Assembly: GCF_000497045.1 (NCBI RefSeq)
Contig: NW_015961952.1
Span: forward strand, 372,001 to 436,000
Origin: Kalmanozyma brasiliensis GHG001
Taxonomy: Eukaryota > Basidiomycota > Ustilaginomycetes > Ustilaginales
DNA: 64,000 nucleotides
Direction of reading: 5' to 3'
The first letter of the stretch is position 1. Each line of letters starts with the position of its first letter. Positions 46,833-57,100 of the stretch are shown in pieces. A program made the translations under genes and the position numbers. The notes under the pieces are model-generated. The model was not told where the DNA came from. It did not search any database and was given only the letters and a program-made list of their open reading frames with translations.

Positions 46833-48074
46833 ATGGCTCCCGCCGACGATGCCAACGGCGACACTCGAATCATGTCAAAGGCGACGGCAGCGCAAGCGAT
46901 TGGCACGCAAGAGGTCAACAGCGTGCTGAACAAGGCAGTCGATGCCGCGCACTTGCCTGCTCCAAGCTCGACGTCGAGATTCAACGCCGAAGCTCAAGAA
47001 TGGTGGAGATCGGCCATCGACACGAGAGGGTCCAAACTCAAGCAGACATGGGCGCAAACGATGTCAGAGGAAGCCATAGAGGTGCCTTCAGGATGGCCGC
47101 AGGGTGTCGTCTACATCACGCAAAACATGGTTGCAACTTCCGTAACAGACACGGTCGCGGAAAGATACGTCCTGTCCCCGGCCTCCTCATCAAACAGCGA
47201 GCCGGTCGCAGGGTCGAGTAGCCGGAAGGATCTTCCTCGAGCCACGCACAACGAAGGACGTCCAGAAACCCTCTACACGACATCAATACAGGAGCAAGTG
47301 CCTCTAGTGATCCATAGGATCGATCAGCAGACGGCCTGGTGTCCCGAATCATTCCATTCGACCAGCCGCAATCTCACCTGTCACCCTGCAGCTGGCTCCT
47401 TCGGTCTCTTTGCCGCAGCAGACATGCCATCCGACACGTTTATTCGACCGTACCTTGGCGTGCTCCACACAAAGGCCGATGCGGACTTCTACTCGACCTA
47501 CGACCTGAGCCTGTGCCACGACTCAAGGCTGCACTCCCTCTCGCCTCGACCGGACACCACACCTCGTCCGGATGCCGAGCGAATCGCTGAGCAAGTCGAG
47601 AGCCTGTCAATAGACCAAGAGCCGAAAGATCCAACAGCGTTGTATCTAGACAGCCGGTACTGGGGCAACGAATCGAGGTTCGTCAACGACTACCGCGGTA
47701 TCGCTCTCAAGGCCAATGTCGAATTCCGCTCCTTTGTCCAGCTTTCGGAGGATGAGGAGAGGTATCAAATGGGCCTGTTTGCCGTCCGACCCATCCGAAA
47801 GGGGCAGGAGCTGGTCATCAACTACGGTAAGAGCTTTTGGGTTCACTACGAACAGCTGGCCGAGCTCAAACGTGGCAAAACTGCAAAGGAGTCGATACAG
47901 TCTGTGCCTGATCGGGAACAGCGTCGTCCGGCAGTGGCGAATGCCTCCAGTGCTCAGGCTGCAGCAGGTGCCAAGCTGGACCCGATCCAAGCCATGCTAC
48001 AGCGAAGCCGGATGCGCGTTTTCCGAACAGCACCAACCTCACGTCCACCCCACCAACCGCCATCACGCACATGA
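46833..48074 (+). CDS. SET-domain protein, putative lysine methyltransferase
   Basis: 413 aa from the ATG at 46833. The first ~150 residues are unrecognised. The SET fold begins near 187 (GSFGLFAAADMPSDTFIRPYLG) and carries the core motif GNESRFVNDYRG (~280) and ELVINYGKSFW (~325). Most SET enzymes have NHS or NHC after the RF; here it is N-D-Y, so cofactor or substrate binding may differ. An insertion of ~50 residues rich in Pro/Glu separates the SET strands, and no Cys-rich post-SET motif is visible. The substrate cannot be told from sequence; histone or non-histone lysines are both possible. Convergent with RRP12 with 75 bp between stops. Confidence 0.8.
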   Translation: MAPADDANGDTRIMSKATAAQAIGTQEVNSVLNKAVDAAHLPAPSSTSRFNAEAQEWWRSAIDTRGSKLKQTWAQTMSEEAIEVPSGWPQGVVYITQNMVATSVTDTVAERYVLSPASSSNSEPVAGSSSRKDLPRATHNEGRPETLYTTSIQEQVPLVIHRIDQQTAWCPESFHSTSRNLTCHPAAGSFGLFAAADMPSDTFIRPYLGVLHTKADADFYSTYDLSLCHDSRLHSLSPRPDTTPRPDAERIAEQVESLSIDQEPKDPTALYLDSRYWGNESRFVNDYRGIALKANVEFRSFVQLSEDEERYQMGLFAVRPIRKGQELVINYGKSFWVHYEQLAELKRGKTAKESIQSVPDREQRRPAVANASSAQAAAGAKLDPIQAMLQRSRMRVFRTAPTSRPPHQPPSRT

Positions 48075-48149
48075 TCACATCTGTCTCACACTGCACAGCC
48101 TCTCGCAATCTCTGTAACACCAATCATACTATTTACACAACCGTACAAT

Positions 48150-51100
48150 TCAACGACGCTTCCTACTCTTATCCCCCTTACCCGTGTACGAGACATGATC
48201 GTCGTTCTTGGCCTTCTTACCAGCGACCTGGCTAAGCGGCACATACGCGTACGGGCTCTTACCGTTCCGAATAACGTCACCACCGCCGCGCTTGGCCCTG
48301 AACTCCTTGCCGATGGTCTCCTTGCCACGTCTCTTCTTGTCCGCGTGGGCTGGTCTACCACCCTGGACCTGGCGCGCGCGATCCTGGGCGTCTTCCACAG
48401 CCATCTGCTCGAGCTCCATCTCGCGCTCCGCCTCACGCGTGCGTTTGTTGTTCTTGTTAAACTTGATCGCTCCACCTCGGACCTGGGTCGTGCCGTCGAC
48501 GCCACGGGCTTGGTTGATGTACGCGGTGCCGGCACCGTCCACGTCCACGGGGGCGTCGGTGGCGGGCGCAAAGGCGACGCGCTTCTTGCTGGACGGGTTT
48601 TCCTCGTCGTCAATGAGCATCCGCCCGGTGGCCTCATCCAGGGCGAACTTGCTCGCTTCTTGACCCGGTTGACGCTTCTTGTTGCGGCCATTGGTGGCGT
48701 TCGGGTTGCTGAGGGCGATACGGGCAGTGGCGCTGCGGTCAAGCAGATCCATCGGCACGTCATCGTCATCGTCCATCTCGATGTACGCTTCGTCCTGCTG
48801 CTTGGCGCGGCGGCGATCCCTTCGGCCGCCCTTTTCTTCGGCGTCGCCGCCGTTCTTGCGATTGCGGTTGCGAGCCAGGGCAGCGGCAGTACCACCCTTG
48901 CGTCCGTCCGTCTCACCGTCGTCATCAGCGTCATCGTCCGAATCGGAAATGTCCGACTCCGAACCGTAGACCACCTCCTCGAACGCATCGTTGCCGCCCT
49001 TGGTCTTGAGGATCCTCGGCGCGAGACCCGGCTCGTCGTCGTCCTCAGCCACACCAGCTTCCCGGTCAGCAGCCGCGTCGGCACGCTTGCGCTTGGCCCG
49101 CTCCTTGCGCTTGCGAATGTTGTTGATCAGCTTGCGGTTGTCCTCGTCCGTCAGCTGGTAGATGCGCTCGAAGCCGAATCGGCGCAGCAGACGTTCAAAG
49201 ATGTGGCGGACCTTGACTTTGAAGTGCTGTTTGTGCTCCGTGGACCATCCAAGCAGGGCAGGGATGAGCTTGGGCAGGTGCGCGTCGATGAGCGCCGAGT
49301 TGAACTCGACAATGGCCACCTTGACGAAGCCGATAGCGGATTTGACAATCTCGCGGTTGGCAGATTGGAGGTACACCTCAATGGTGCTCAGCAGCTCATC
49401 TAGGACGGGCTGCTCGAGCGTCTCTTTGAACTCGTACACGAGTCGGGAGAGTGCAGTAATGGTGGCGCTGATCATGTGAGGCGTGGTACCGGCAAGCCCG
49501 GCGGCGACCATGGTGAGGTACTCGCCGATCGAGGCGGAGACAACGCCGGCGTCAGCCATCTCGCTGTCGTCTGCGTCCTCGTCCTCAGCGGCAGGGGCGG
49601 CAGCGGCAGCACCGTCCACGAGAGCACGGTTGATCGAACCGCCCTGCTCCATCTTGTAGCCCATCTGGACGAGCAACTCGTACGCGTTCTGACGCGTCAC
49701 AGCGTTGACCTCCTTTGTGGCCAGCACCGCCTCCGGGATGATGCTGGGCAGGTGATGCAGCTCGTCGGACGGAATGTTGGGCACAAGTGTGGCGAGCAGC
49801 AGTACACGATCACGCTTGGCACCAAGTGCAACGCTGGCGGTCGACTCGCGGAGCTTCTCGAGCAGATCTCCGACGCGGTTGCCGCTCTTGCCCTCGACCA
49901 ACAGGATCTGCTTGCCCGCATCGCCCTCGAGCAGTCTGCTGAGAATGCGGTAGCTCTTCTTCTGCACAGTCGAGTCGTGCGAGCGCAGCACATTGTCCTG
50001 GCAGATGAGCGTAAAGAGGTCGGCGGCCGAACCCTGCGCGCTCTTGTCGAGATGCGGGATGAGCGCCGAGAGCAGGTCGAGCATCGTATACGGAACGGGA
50101 GGTGGTGTGTTGGGCGACTCCTTCTGATTGCGCTTTTGCTTGGTGGACAGCGTGGGCAGGGCCTGCTCGAGCGTCGTCTTGACTTTGTTGTACGTGTTGA
50201 GCACGTCCTGAGGCGACATGACGCGCAAGTAGGCAGCGATGGTGTCGTAGACAAAGCCACGACCTTCACCCGGCGACTGCGAGAATACGTTGAAAAGCAC
50301 GGCCAGGAGGTTGGGGGCGATCGCGGAGAGGTGAGCAATATTGGCCTTGCCGTCCGCCTGGTCGAGTCCAAAGGCGTGCTTGAGCGAGTCGGAGGGAGCA
50401 CCCGAAGACACGAGCGCTTCGTTGCGGTAGACGAGCGCCTGAAGACCTCGGCAGATCGAGGGGCGCAGGTTGGGCTGCGTGTAGAGGACGTTGGTGAGCA
50501 GCTCTGCAAACTGACGTGTGAACGCAGCGACGAGGTCGCGCGGCATGGCGCAGTAGGCAGGGAACAGCGCCCAGATCTGCTCGGTGAGCGCCTCGTACAT
50601 CTTTGCCTCGACGGGACGGCCATCGCTCTCGGCTTCCTGTCGCTTGTTGAAGATCTTCTCCGAGAGCGACACGAGATCGCCTGTGAAGTGGCTGAGCTCG
50701 GTGTTGTTGATCTTGGTACGGATGAGGGGAAGCAGCCACGCGCGTCCAGGCCCTTCTGCCTCGCCAAAAAGGTTGAGAGGCAGGGCTTCGAGGAGCAGAC
50801 GCGGACCGCAGACCTCGACAGCCGCACCAATGACAGTGTCGGCATACTCGCGGTGCTCGAAAGTAGGCTCCTGGCGCAGCTCGGCGATGGTCTGGACGAT
50901 GTGCATGGTGAGCGAGGCAGCAGCTGGGTGCGGTGGCTGCGTGTTGGGTACGTAGTGGTAACGCAATCGCGCAATGAGCGAAGCGAGCACGGAGAGGATC
51001 TCTGCACGTGAGTGCATGTACTGGAGCGAGTCCTTGCCGAGAGCATCCTCGATCGACTGAATCATGTCGAGCAGCGGAGCGGCGCCGGCCTTCTTCTTGG

Positions 51101-52589
51101 AGAAAGAGGCCTTGATCGAGTTGGCGACGGCTGCGTCAGGGACACAGTAGCGGAGGAGCGCGATCAAGGTGTCGCGACCAGCAGCGCGAACGGCAGGGGC
51201 GGTACGCGAAGCATCCGACTTGGCGGACATGGATATCTCAAAGACGTCGGACCAGACCTCGGGAGCCAGACGCCACGCTAGCGCGCCGTTCTCGAAACGC
51301 GAGAAGGCGGACATGGCGTGTTCGAGAGCTCGCAGGTAGGCAGGAAGGAGTTGCACGTCGGAGGTGGAAGGAACAAATGCCGGAGATCGGAGCGATTCCA
51401 AGAGGCTAGAAAGCGTCTTTTCGCCGATGCTGCTGAAAGTCGAAGTGACGTGAGACTGGATGAGAAGAGCATCTGCCTGCGCAACGCCCGACGAGATGCT
51501 GGGTCGACATGTCTTGAGGAAGGCTTCGAACACATCAAAGGCGGCCACAGTAAGGAAAGGATTTTGCAGACCTGGCAAGCGGAGGAGAGCAGCAACGAGG
51601 TCGTCCACCTGCGCAATGGGCAGAAGGTTGATCGTCTGCTTGGCAAAGCCACAGACCCAGATACCGACAGAGGCGGTGTCGCCTTGGTTTTGTCGGAGAG
51701 CGGCTGCTGCTGGTGCTTGCTTGGCCGTGCCCGACTTCTTGTCGTATTTGGCGTGCAATGCGTCCTCCTTCTTCTTGGAATGCAATGGCGCCTTCTTATT
51801 CTTCTTGTTCGACTTGTTGTCCTTGGAAGAGGAGGCCGAGACAGAGCCAGCGTCAGCGACATGGGTCAAACTCGAAATGATCCAGTCAAAAGTGAGCTTG
51901 AGGTAGGGATGGTATGGCTTAACGGAGGCGGCTGCTGTAGTGGGGAGGATGGAGGTGACGAGAAGCTGCGCCCGTCTTCGGACCTTTGGGCGAGTGTCTG
52001 CGCAGAGGTTGAGTGTCGCCGACCAACACGACCGCAATGGCCCGTCTTTTTCGAGCGTGGCTACGTCGCTTTCAAAGGCAGTATAGATGGCTTGGAGGAT
52101 GGCGAGGGCCGACTTGAGTGCCGAAGCGTAATTTTCCGCAGCCGAGGCGTCGTTGACATTGAAGGTGGTTGGGTGTGGGTTGCTGAGGAGCTTGCCGAGT
52201 GCGGGCACGATCGACGCGAGCTTCGCACGGATGATGCCTGCAGAGACATGAGGCGCTACGATGGAGAGAAGATAGAAGACGTTGTTGAGAAGCGAGGGAG
52301 GCGACGAGGGCGATCTGGCGAGCTCAAGCATCGACTCGAGAGCGAGAAAGTATTCCGCAGGCGCTCGCTGGACAAAGGCATGCTTGGAGGCTCCTGCACC
52401 AGATGCGGAGGTGGAGCCGTTGGAGGAGTCCTGCTCGCCGAGGGTAGCTTCCACAGCGACGAGAAGCTGAGCCGGACCCTTTTGGTTTTCGAGCTTGGAG
52501 TTGGTGTGGTGGCGGATCTTGGAGAGGGCGCTGTGCAAGCTGTCGAGACTCGCGGCCGCTGCCGAAGCATCCATATCGAGTGATGCCAT
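48150..52589 (-). CDS. RRP12: Ribosomal RNA processing protein Rrp12
   Basis: 1479 aa from the ATG at 52589. The frame is open to a TTG at 52652, which is not used as a start in fungal nuclear genes. The N-terminal LSKIRHHTNSKLENQKGPA matches the Rrp12 family start. The body is ARM/HEAT-like helices through ~1150, with MISATITALSRLVYEFK, SANREIVKSAIGFVKVA and VRHIFERLLRRFGFERI as typical late repeats. The C-terminal ~330 residues are basic/acidic low complexity and end GKGDKSRKRR. Rrp12 is a nucleolar/shuttling factor for export and processing of both ribosomal subunits. No introns. Divergent from RKI1. Confidence 0.93.
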   Translation of the reverse strand: MASLDMDASAAAASLDSLHSALSKIRHHTNSKLENQKGPAQLLVAVEATLGEQDSSNGSTSASGAGASKHAFVQRAPAEYFLALESMLELARSPSSPPSLLNNVFYLLSIVAPHVSAGIIRAKLASIVPALGKLLSNPHPTTFNVNDASAAENYASALKSALAILQAIYTAFESDVATLEKDGPLRSCWSATLNLCADTRPKVRRRAQLLVTSILPTTAAASVKPYHPYLKLTFDWIISSLTHVADAGSVSASSSKDNKSNKKNKKAPLHSKKKEDALHAKYDKKSGTAKQAPAAAALRQNQGDTASVGIWVCGFAKQTINLLPIAQVDDLVAALLRLPGLQNPFLTVAAFDVFEAFLKTCRPSISSGVAQADALLIQSHVTSTFSSIGEKTLSSLLESLRSPAFVPSTSDVQLLPAYLRALEHAMSAFSRFENGALAWRLAPEVWSDVFEISMSAKSDASRTAPAVRAAGRDTLIALLRYCVPDAAVANSIKASFSKKKAGAAPLLDMIQSIEDALGKDSLQYMHSRAEILSVLASLIARLRYHYVPNTQPPHPAAASLTMHIVQTIAELRQEPTFEHREYADTVIGAAVEVCGPRLLLEALPLNLFGEAEGPGRAWLLPLIRTKINNTELSHFTGDLVSLSEKIFNKRQEAESDGRPVEAKMYEALTEQIWALFPAYCAMPRDLVAAFTRQFAELLTNVLYTQPNLRPSICRGLQALVYRNEALVSSGAPSDSLKHAFGLDQADGKANIAHLSAIAPNLLAVLFNVFSQSPGEGRGFVYDTIAAYLRVMSPQDVLNTYNKVKTTLEQALPTLSTKQKRNQKESPNTPPPVPYTMLDLLSALIPHLDKSAQGSAADLFTLICQDNVLRSHDSTVQKKSYRILSRLLEGDAGKQILLVEGKSGNRVGDLLEKLRESTASVALGAKRDRVLLLATLVPNIPSDELHHLPSIIPEAVLATKEVNAVTRQNAYELLVQMGYKMEQGGSINRALVDGAAAAAPAAEDEDADDSEMADAGVVSASIGEYLTMVAAGLAGTTPHMISATITALSRLVYEFKETLEQPVLDELLSTIEVYLQSANREIVKSAIGFVKVAIVEFNSALIDAHLPKLIPALLGWSTEHKQHFKVKVRHIFERLLRRFGFERIYQLTDEDNRKLINNIRKRKERAKRKRADAAADREAGVAEDDDEPGLAPRILKTKGGNDAFEEVVYGSESDISDSDDDADDDGETDGRKGGTAAALARNRNRKNGGDAEEKGGRRDRRRAKQQDEAYIEMDDDDDVPMDLLDRSATARIALSNPNATNGRNKKRQPGQEASKFALDEATGRMLIDDEENPSSKKRVAFAPATDAPVDVDGAGTAYINQARGVDGTTQVRGGAIKFNKNNKRTREAEREMELEQMAVEDAQDRARQVQGGRPAHADKKRRGKETIGKEFRAKRGGGDVIRNGKSPYAYVPLSQVAGKKAKNDDHVSYTGKGDKSRKRR

Positions 52590-53102
52590 GCTGAGCCTCA
52601 AAAGCAGCTCGTAGGTGCTGCTGCGAAGCTGAGAGGATGGTGAGGCCGTCAAAAAGATGAGCTGAGGGTCGAGGATGCACTCAGCTCGTTCGTTTGGAAG
52701 AAAATGTCACGCACTCCAAAAATTTCAGACCCTTGTCTGAGAAGGCTGTCTGCATGAAGCTGTCGGCACAGGGCTGACAAAGCATTATTAATACATAGTC
52801 CTGACCGGACCGCTAAAAGCCTGTCGTCATTCTGCACGTTGAGCTTGGCTTGATGCAGCACAGACACCGTAGCAAACAACTCGAGCTTCTGTGCGACTTT
52901 CCGTGCAACTCGATTCTTCTCATCGATGCGACCCGCTGCAGTCTTGTCGATTGCTCCTTCTCTCCATTCCATCGATCGATTCTCCGCTCGCTCTTCGACA
53001 TTCATATCGTCCTTCCGTTCCAGAGCCCCACTTCAGCTCCACACGACTTCACGTCTTCCGGTCCCACGCATCTCCTCGCCCGTCCAGCTTCGCACTCGCA
53101 AC
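52590..53102. promoter_or_regulatory. Divergent promoter region RRP12 / RKI1
   Basis: 513 bp between the ATGs. The right half (about 52926-53102) is pyrimidine-rich and open in frame with RKI1. No sharp regulatory site was identified. Confidence 0.4.
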
Positions 53103-54040
53103 ATGGCTACAACCGACTCTGCCAGCGCGGCCAAGGCTGCCAACTCCAATTCGTCCGCCTTCAAGAGCACAGAGCTTCCACACTTGTCCGGCGTCGAGGC
53201 TGCTAAGCGTGCTGCTGCTTACGCTGCTGTAGACAACCACGTCAAGCCTCAGCACGAGATCATCGGTATTGGCTCTGGTGAGTAACCTTCTCGTTCTCGT
53301 CTTTTTGCAACATTCTATATCGCTGACACCTTTGTGAACTTTTGAATGCTTTCGGTGCACCAGGCTCCACCGTGCCATATGTCGTCGAGCGAATCGCACA
53401 ACAAGGCGAGGCGGTCAACGCCAAACGTTGGTTCGTGCCCACGGGCTTCCAATCGCGCGAGCTCATCATCCACGCCGGTCTTCGTCTCGGTGACGTCGAC
53501 AGCTTCCCCAGCATCGACGTGACCATCGATGGCGCTGACGAAGTCGACAACGCGCTCAACTGCATCAAGGGTGGTGGCGCTTGTCATCTCCGCGAAAAGG
53601 TGCTCGCCGAAGCCGCCAACGAATTCGTCGTCGTCGCCGACTACCGCAAGAACGGCTCCCAACTCGGCACCAAGTGGTTGCAAGGTGTCCCCATCGAAGT
53701 CGCCCCTTTCGCCTACGCCAAGGTGCTGCAGAACCTGAAGAAGATGGGATCCGAAAAGGCAGTGCTGAGAATGGGCAAGGCAAAGGCTGGACCGGTCGTA
53801 ACGGACAATGGCAACTTCTGCATCGACGCCCCCTTCCCAGAGGCACAGATGAAGGACCCCTCGGATCTGCTCATGCGCATCAAGCTGTTGACGGGTGTGC
53901 TAGAGGTCGGACTCTTCTGCAACATCTGCAAATCCGCTTACTTTGGTAACGAGGATGGCACGATTACTATCAAGACGGCAGACGGGAAGGTGCAGGAGGG
54001 CGTTAACTTTGATGTCACCAAGCCTCCCGCGACGGCATGA
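53103..54040 (+). CDS. RKI1: Ribose-5-phosphate isomerase A, two exons
   Basis: 283 aa. Exon 1 is 53103-53277 and exon 2 is 53364-54040, joined across an 86-nt gtgagt...ccag intron. The join restores the phosphate-binding loop GIGSGSTVPYVVERIAQQG. Other RpiA motifs are SIDVTIDGADEVDNALNCIKGGGACH with the catalytic-site DGAD and KGGGA, and the EFVVVADYRK strand. The enzyme interconverts ribose-5-P and ribulose-5-P in the pentose phosphate pathway. An in-frame ATG at 52926 would add 59 residues that are Arg/Ser-rich and presequence-like. I chose 53103 because it follows leader-like sequence (gcaacATGG context). Confidence 0.95.
53278..53363 (+). other. Intron of RKI1
   Basis: 86-nt intron with donor gtgagt, branch-like gctgac and acceptor accag. 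Splicing rejoins the GSGST phosphate loop in frame. Confidence 0.92.
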
Positions 54041-54184
54041 TCTGACCCAACCCTGGACCTCCAGCAAAGCTCTGATCACTCTGTACATAGCCATCGAGCA
54101 ATTCTAGCCTCACACTCAGCGTCGACAGGCGTACCTCTGCGACCGACCCTTTAGCACATGTTGAGAAGTGCTTTTCATTGAACC

Positions 54185-57100
54185 CTAAGACCCAGTGCTA
54201 GCTTTCTGCAAATCTTGCGACGCCGAGCCACTATCGAACATATCCACCAACAGACACCTGTCCACATCCTCCAAGTCGATCTCGGCGTTGCTGTAGTTGC
54301 CCTCGAAGGCGGTCTGGGAGATGCTGTGGAGGAAGGGGAGCAGTTCACCGACCGAGCTGATGGAGCGGAGGCGCAGGCGCAATCTTCTCTTTGATCCGAC
54401 GTCGGACCTGCGTGCGTGGTGGGTCGGATGTCGGCTGTTCTTCTCGAACGTGGCGGAGAGCTGGTCGAGCAGTGTTTCCGATTGAAAGTCGTCGAGCGGA
54501 TAGACGGCGTCGATGGTGTCAGTGATGAAGAGCCACTCGTTGATCTGGAAGTCCTCCGGCTGAATCAGCACGAGTAGGTCGAGCAGTTTCAGCGTGGACA
54601 AGAGCAGATTGCGACCATCGACCGTCTGCTGGATGCCCTCGGGCTCGGTGGCTACTTGATCGTACAGCCGCATCAGCTCGGTCATGAGCACAGGCCAGAA
54701 GCTCGTCAAGTTTCTCGCCGAGAATCGCACCAGCAGCACCCGCAGGCACAGATACACCTCAGCATGCAACACTTCCGACACCGACGACCGGAGCAGATCA
54801 ACGAGCTTCTCCTGGATCAGCGGCAGCTGTGTGAGGAAGGTATCCTGCTCACCGGCAAAAATGGCGAACGAAAGACGACGCAAATTCAGCGCGCGGGAGA
54901 GCATCTCGAGCTCGCGATTGGCAAAGATGTTGGTCGCTGCTGCCGACGCACTGACGCGAGTGAGAAGATCCGAGATGCGCTCCTTGTCTTGGGTCATGAG
55001 CGCCAAGACGATCGGCTTCCATCGTTCAGCCGTGACGAGAGGCATGCTGAAGAAGCGCGCGTCGCCAAAGATGTCGGCGACGGTGACGCGCCATGCCTTG
55101 ACGGTGCCTGGCGTGCGAGCGAGCTCCGAGATGACAGCGACGACGCTCGCATCGATCTCGAATGTGTTCGACCTCGTGCGTGCGGCAGGAGCGACAATGT
55201 AGTACACGGCATTCGAAACGATGGTCTGGATTCGATCCGCGTCCATCTGGATCTTGCGGAGTGCCGCGAGGCCGCGCGTCGCAAGGAAGTGGTTAATGGC
55301 GTCGATGACCGCATTGCTTGCGGATGCTTCTGCGTGGAAGACGTCGGCGCGCTTCTCGTCTTCGAGAGAGTGAAATTGCACGGCAAAGTCGGCGGCCTCC
55401 TTGTCCAAGTCTTCCCCCTCGCGGCCGGAACGACGAATCCACGTCGATGGATCGAACGACTTGCCAGAGATGAGGATGCACGAGTCGATGAGCTTGGCAA
55501 TGTGATCTTGCAGATCGCGCTTGGTCCGTCGCTCCTCGATGGCGGTGGTCAAGCAGATCTTCTCGCCGAACGCGGTCACAAGGCGCAGCATCGGGTAGAC
55601 GTGGACCTTGCGCGACATGGTGTGGGCGATGAAGTCCTTGAAAAAGTTGTTGAGGACCGGCCAGACTTGCACGGCCTCTTGCGGCTGCATCCTTGCCAGC
55701 AGAGCCTCAAAGAAGAGAAACAGGGTGGCGTTGGATACGATGGTGGCCGTACTAGAGGAAGGACTGTTCTTGCGAGCTCTGTCCACATCTGGCTTCGCGA
55801 TGCGGGCGCCCAGCACGTCGCACAAGAAGGTGACGAGGATCTGCACACTGGGAGTGACCACATCGAGAATCTCAACGACGGCTCTCGTTGCGGTTTCGTC
55901 CCGAGCGTGGCCAGCTTGGACGCTTGCTTGCCAGCAGTGTATCAGCGACTCCACCGTGTCTGCAGGGCGGGCGCGGTAGATGCGCTCAAACGCGCGACGG
56001 CATCGCAGCTTGACCTTCGAGGTCATGGCATCGAGAGAGAGGGACTTTGCATCCGTGTGGGACAGCTCTGTGCTGCAAAAGGTCCACAGGCGATGCAGTG
56101 TTCGAACGGTGAGGTGAAGGTTGCGATCGCGCCCATCTAGGCTCGTGTCTGCCTTCTCGTCCCCTGTCGTGTCGGATGAAAAGACGTTGGAGACGAGTCC
56201 GAGCAGGCCCGGAGCCTCCTGCTCTTGCGATACCTTCTCGTTGCTGATGATGGGCGAGGCTGCCGTCGTAGAGCTTTCCTTCGTGCCGCTTCGAGCAGTT
56301 GATAGGTTGTGCGCCTCAACGTGGGGGCTACTCGCAGCGAGCATCCATGTCCGTTCGGCAAGATGGATGAGCAGCAGTAGGTCCGACTCGAGGAAGGAAC
56401 AGGGCGTGTCCTGCGGCTGCACCACCAGCTCGGCACCAAAAGTGGGTCTGCTAGCGCCTGGCACAAAAGAGGCACCGAGTTCGAGCGTTGCTTTGGCTAT
56501 CAACTCGCAGGTCGTCCTGTTGAGCGGCAGGAGCAAGGTGAGGGAGCTGCTACGGTAGAGCTGTGTTGTCGTGAGGAGGAAGTCGGACCAATGCGGGAGG
56601 ACCGTTCGATTGGAGGCGGTCATCAGTCCGCGCTGGACTAGAGGCAGCAGAAGGCGGTGGGGCTGCTTTGGCGGCGGCGACGTCGTCGATGGCGGTGCTG
56701 GCTTCTGCATCACAATGACCGGAGACCCTGTGCTGACGTCGACCTCGCTGCGGCCGAGAGAGTCGCCACGTTTGTGGACGCTTTGCGACTCGGAGGTGCT
56801 TGACATGCGTCGCTGGGTCAAGTCAGGGCGATTCGAAGGGCTCGTCGTGGTGACAAGGATGGCTTGCAGAGTTGGGAGCATCCTTGTTTGGACTTCGGTG
56901 GCATTGTGTTGGACTGCCATCAGCAGAGCTTCGATCAGCAGCGACTCTAGCTCGTCAGTGCGTTTCGGGTGAGGCGGTCCTCGCTGAACGAAGCAGTGCA
57001 CGAGGTCAACGGCAGCAAGCCGCGTTGTTGCTAGAGCGGTGTCGTAGCTGGACTGGAGCTGCGACGAGGGGTATGCCCGAATCCACGTGGTGCATTCGTT

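Noticed and set aside
54656..56140. 494-codon plus-strand frame within DOP1
   Set aside because: Antisense shadow in codon register; no recognised domain.
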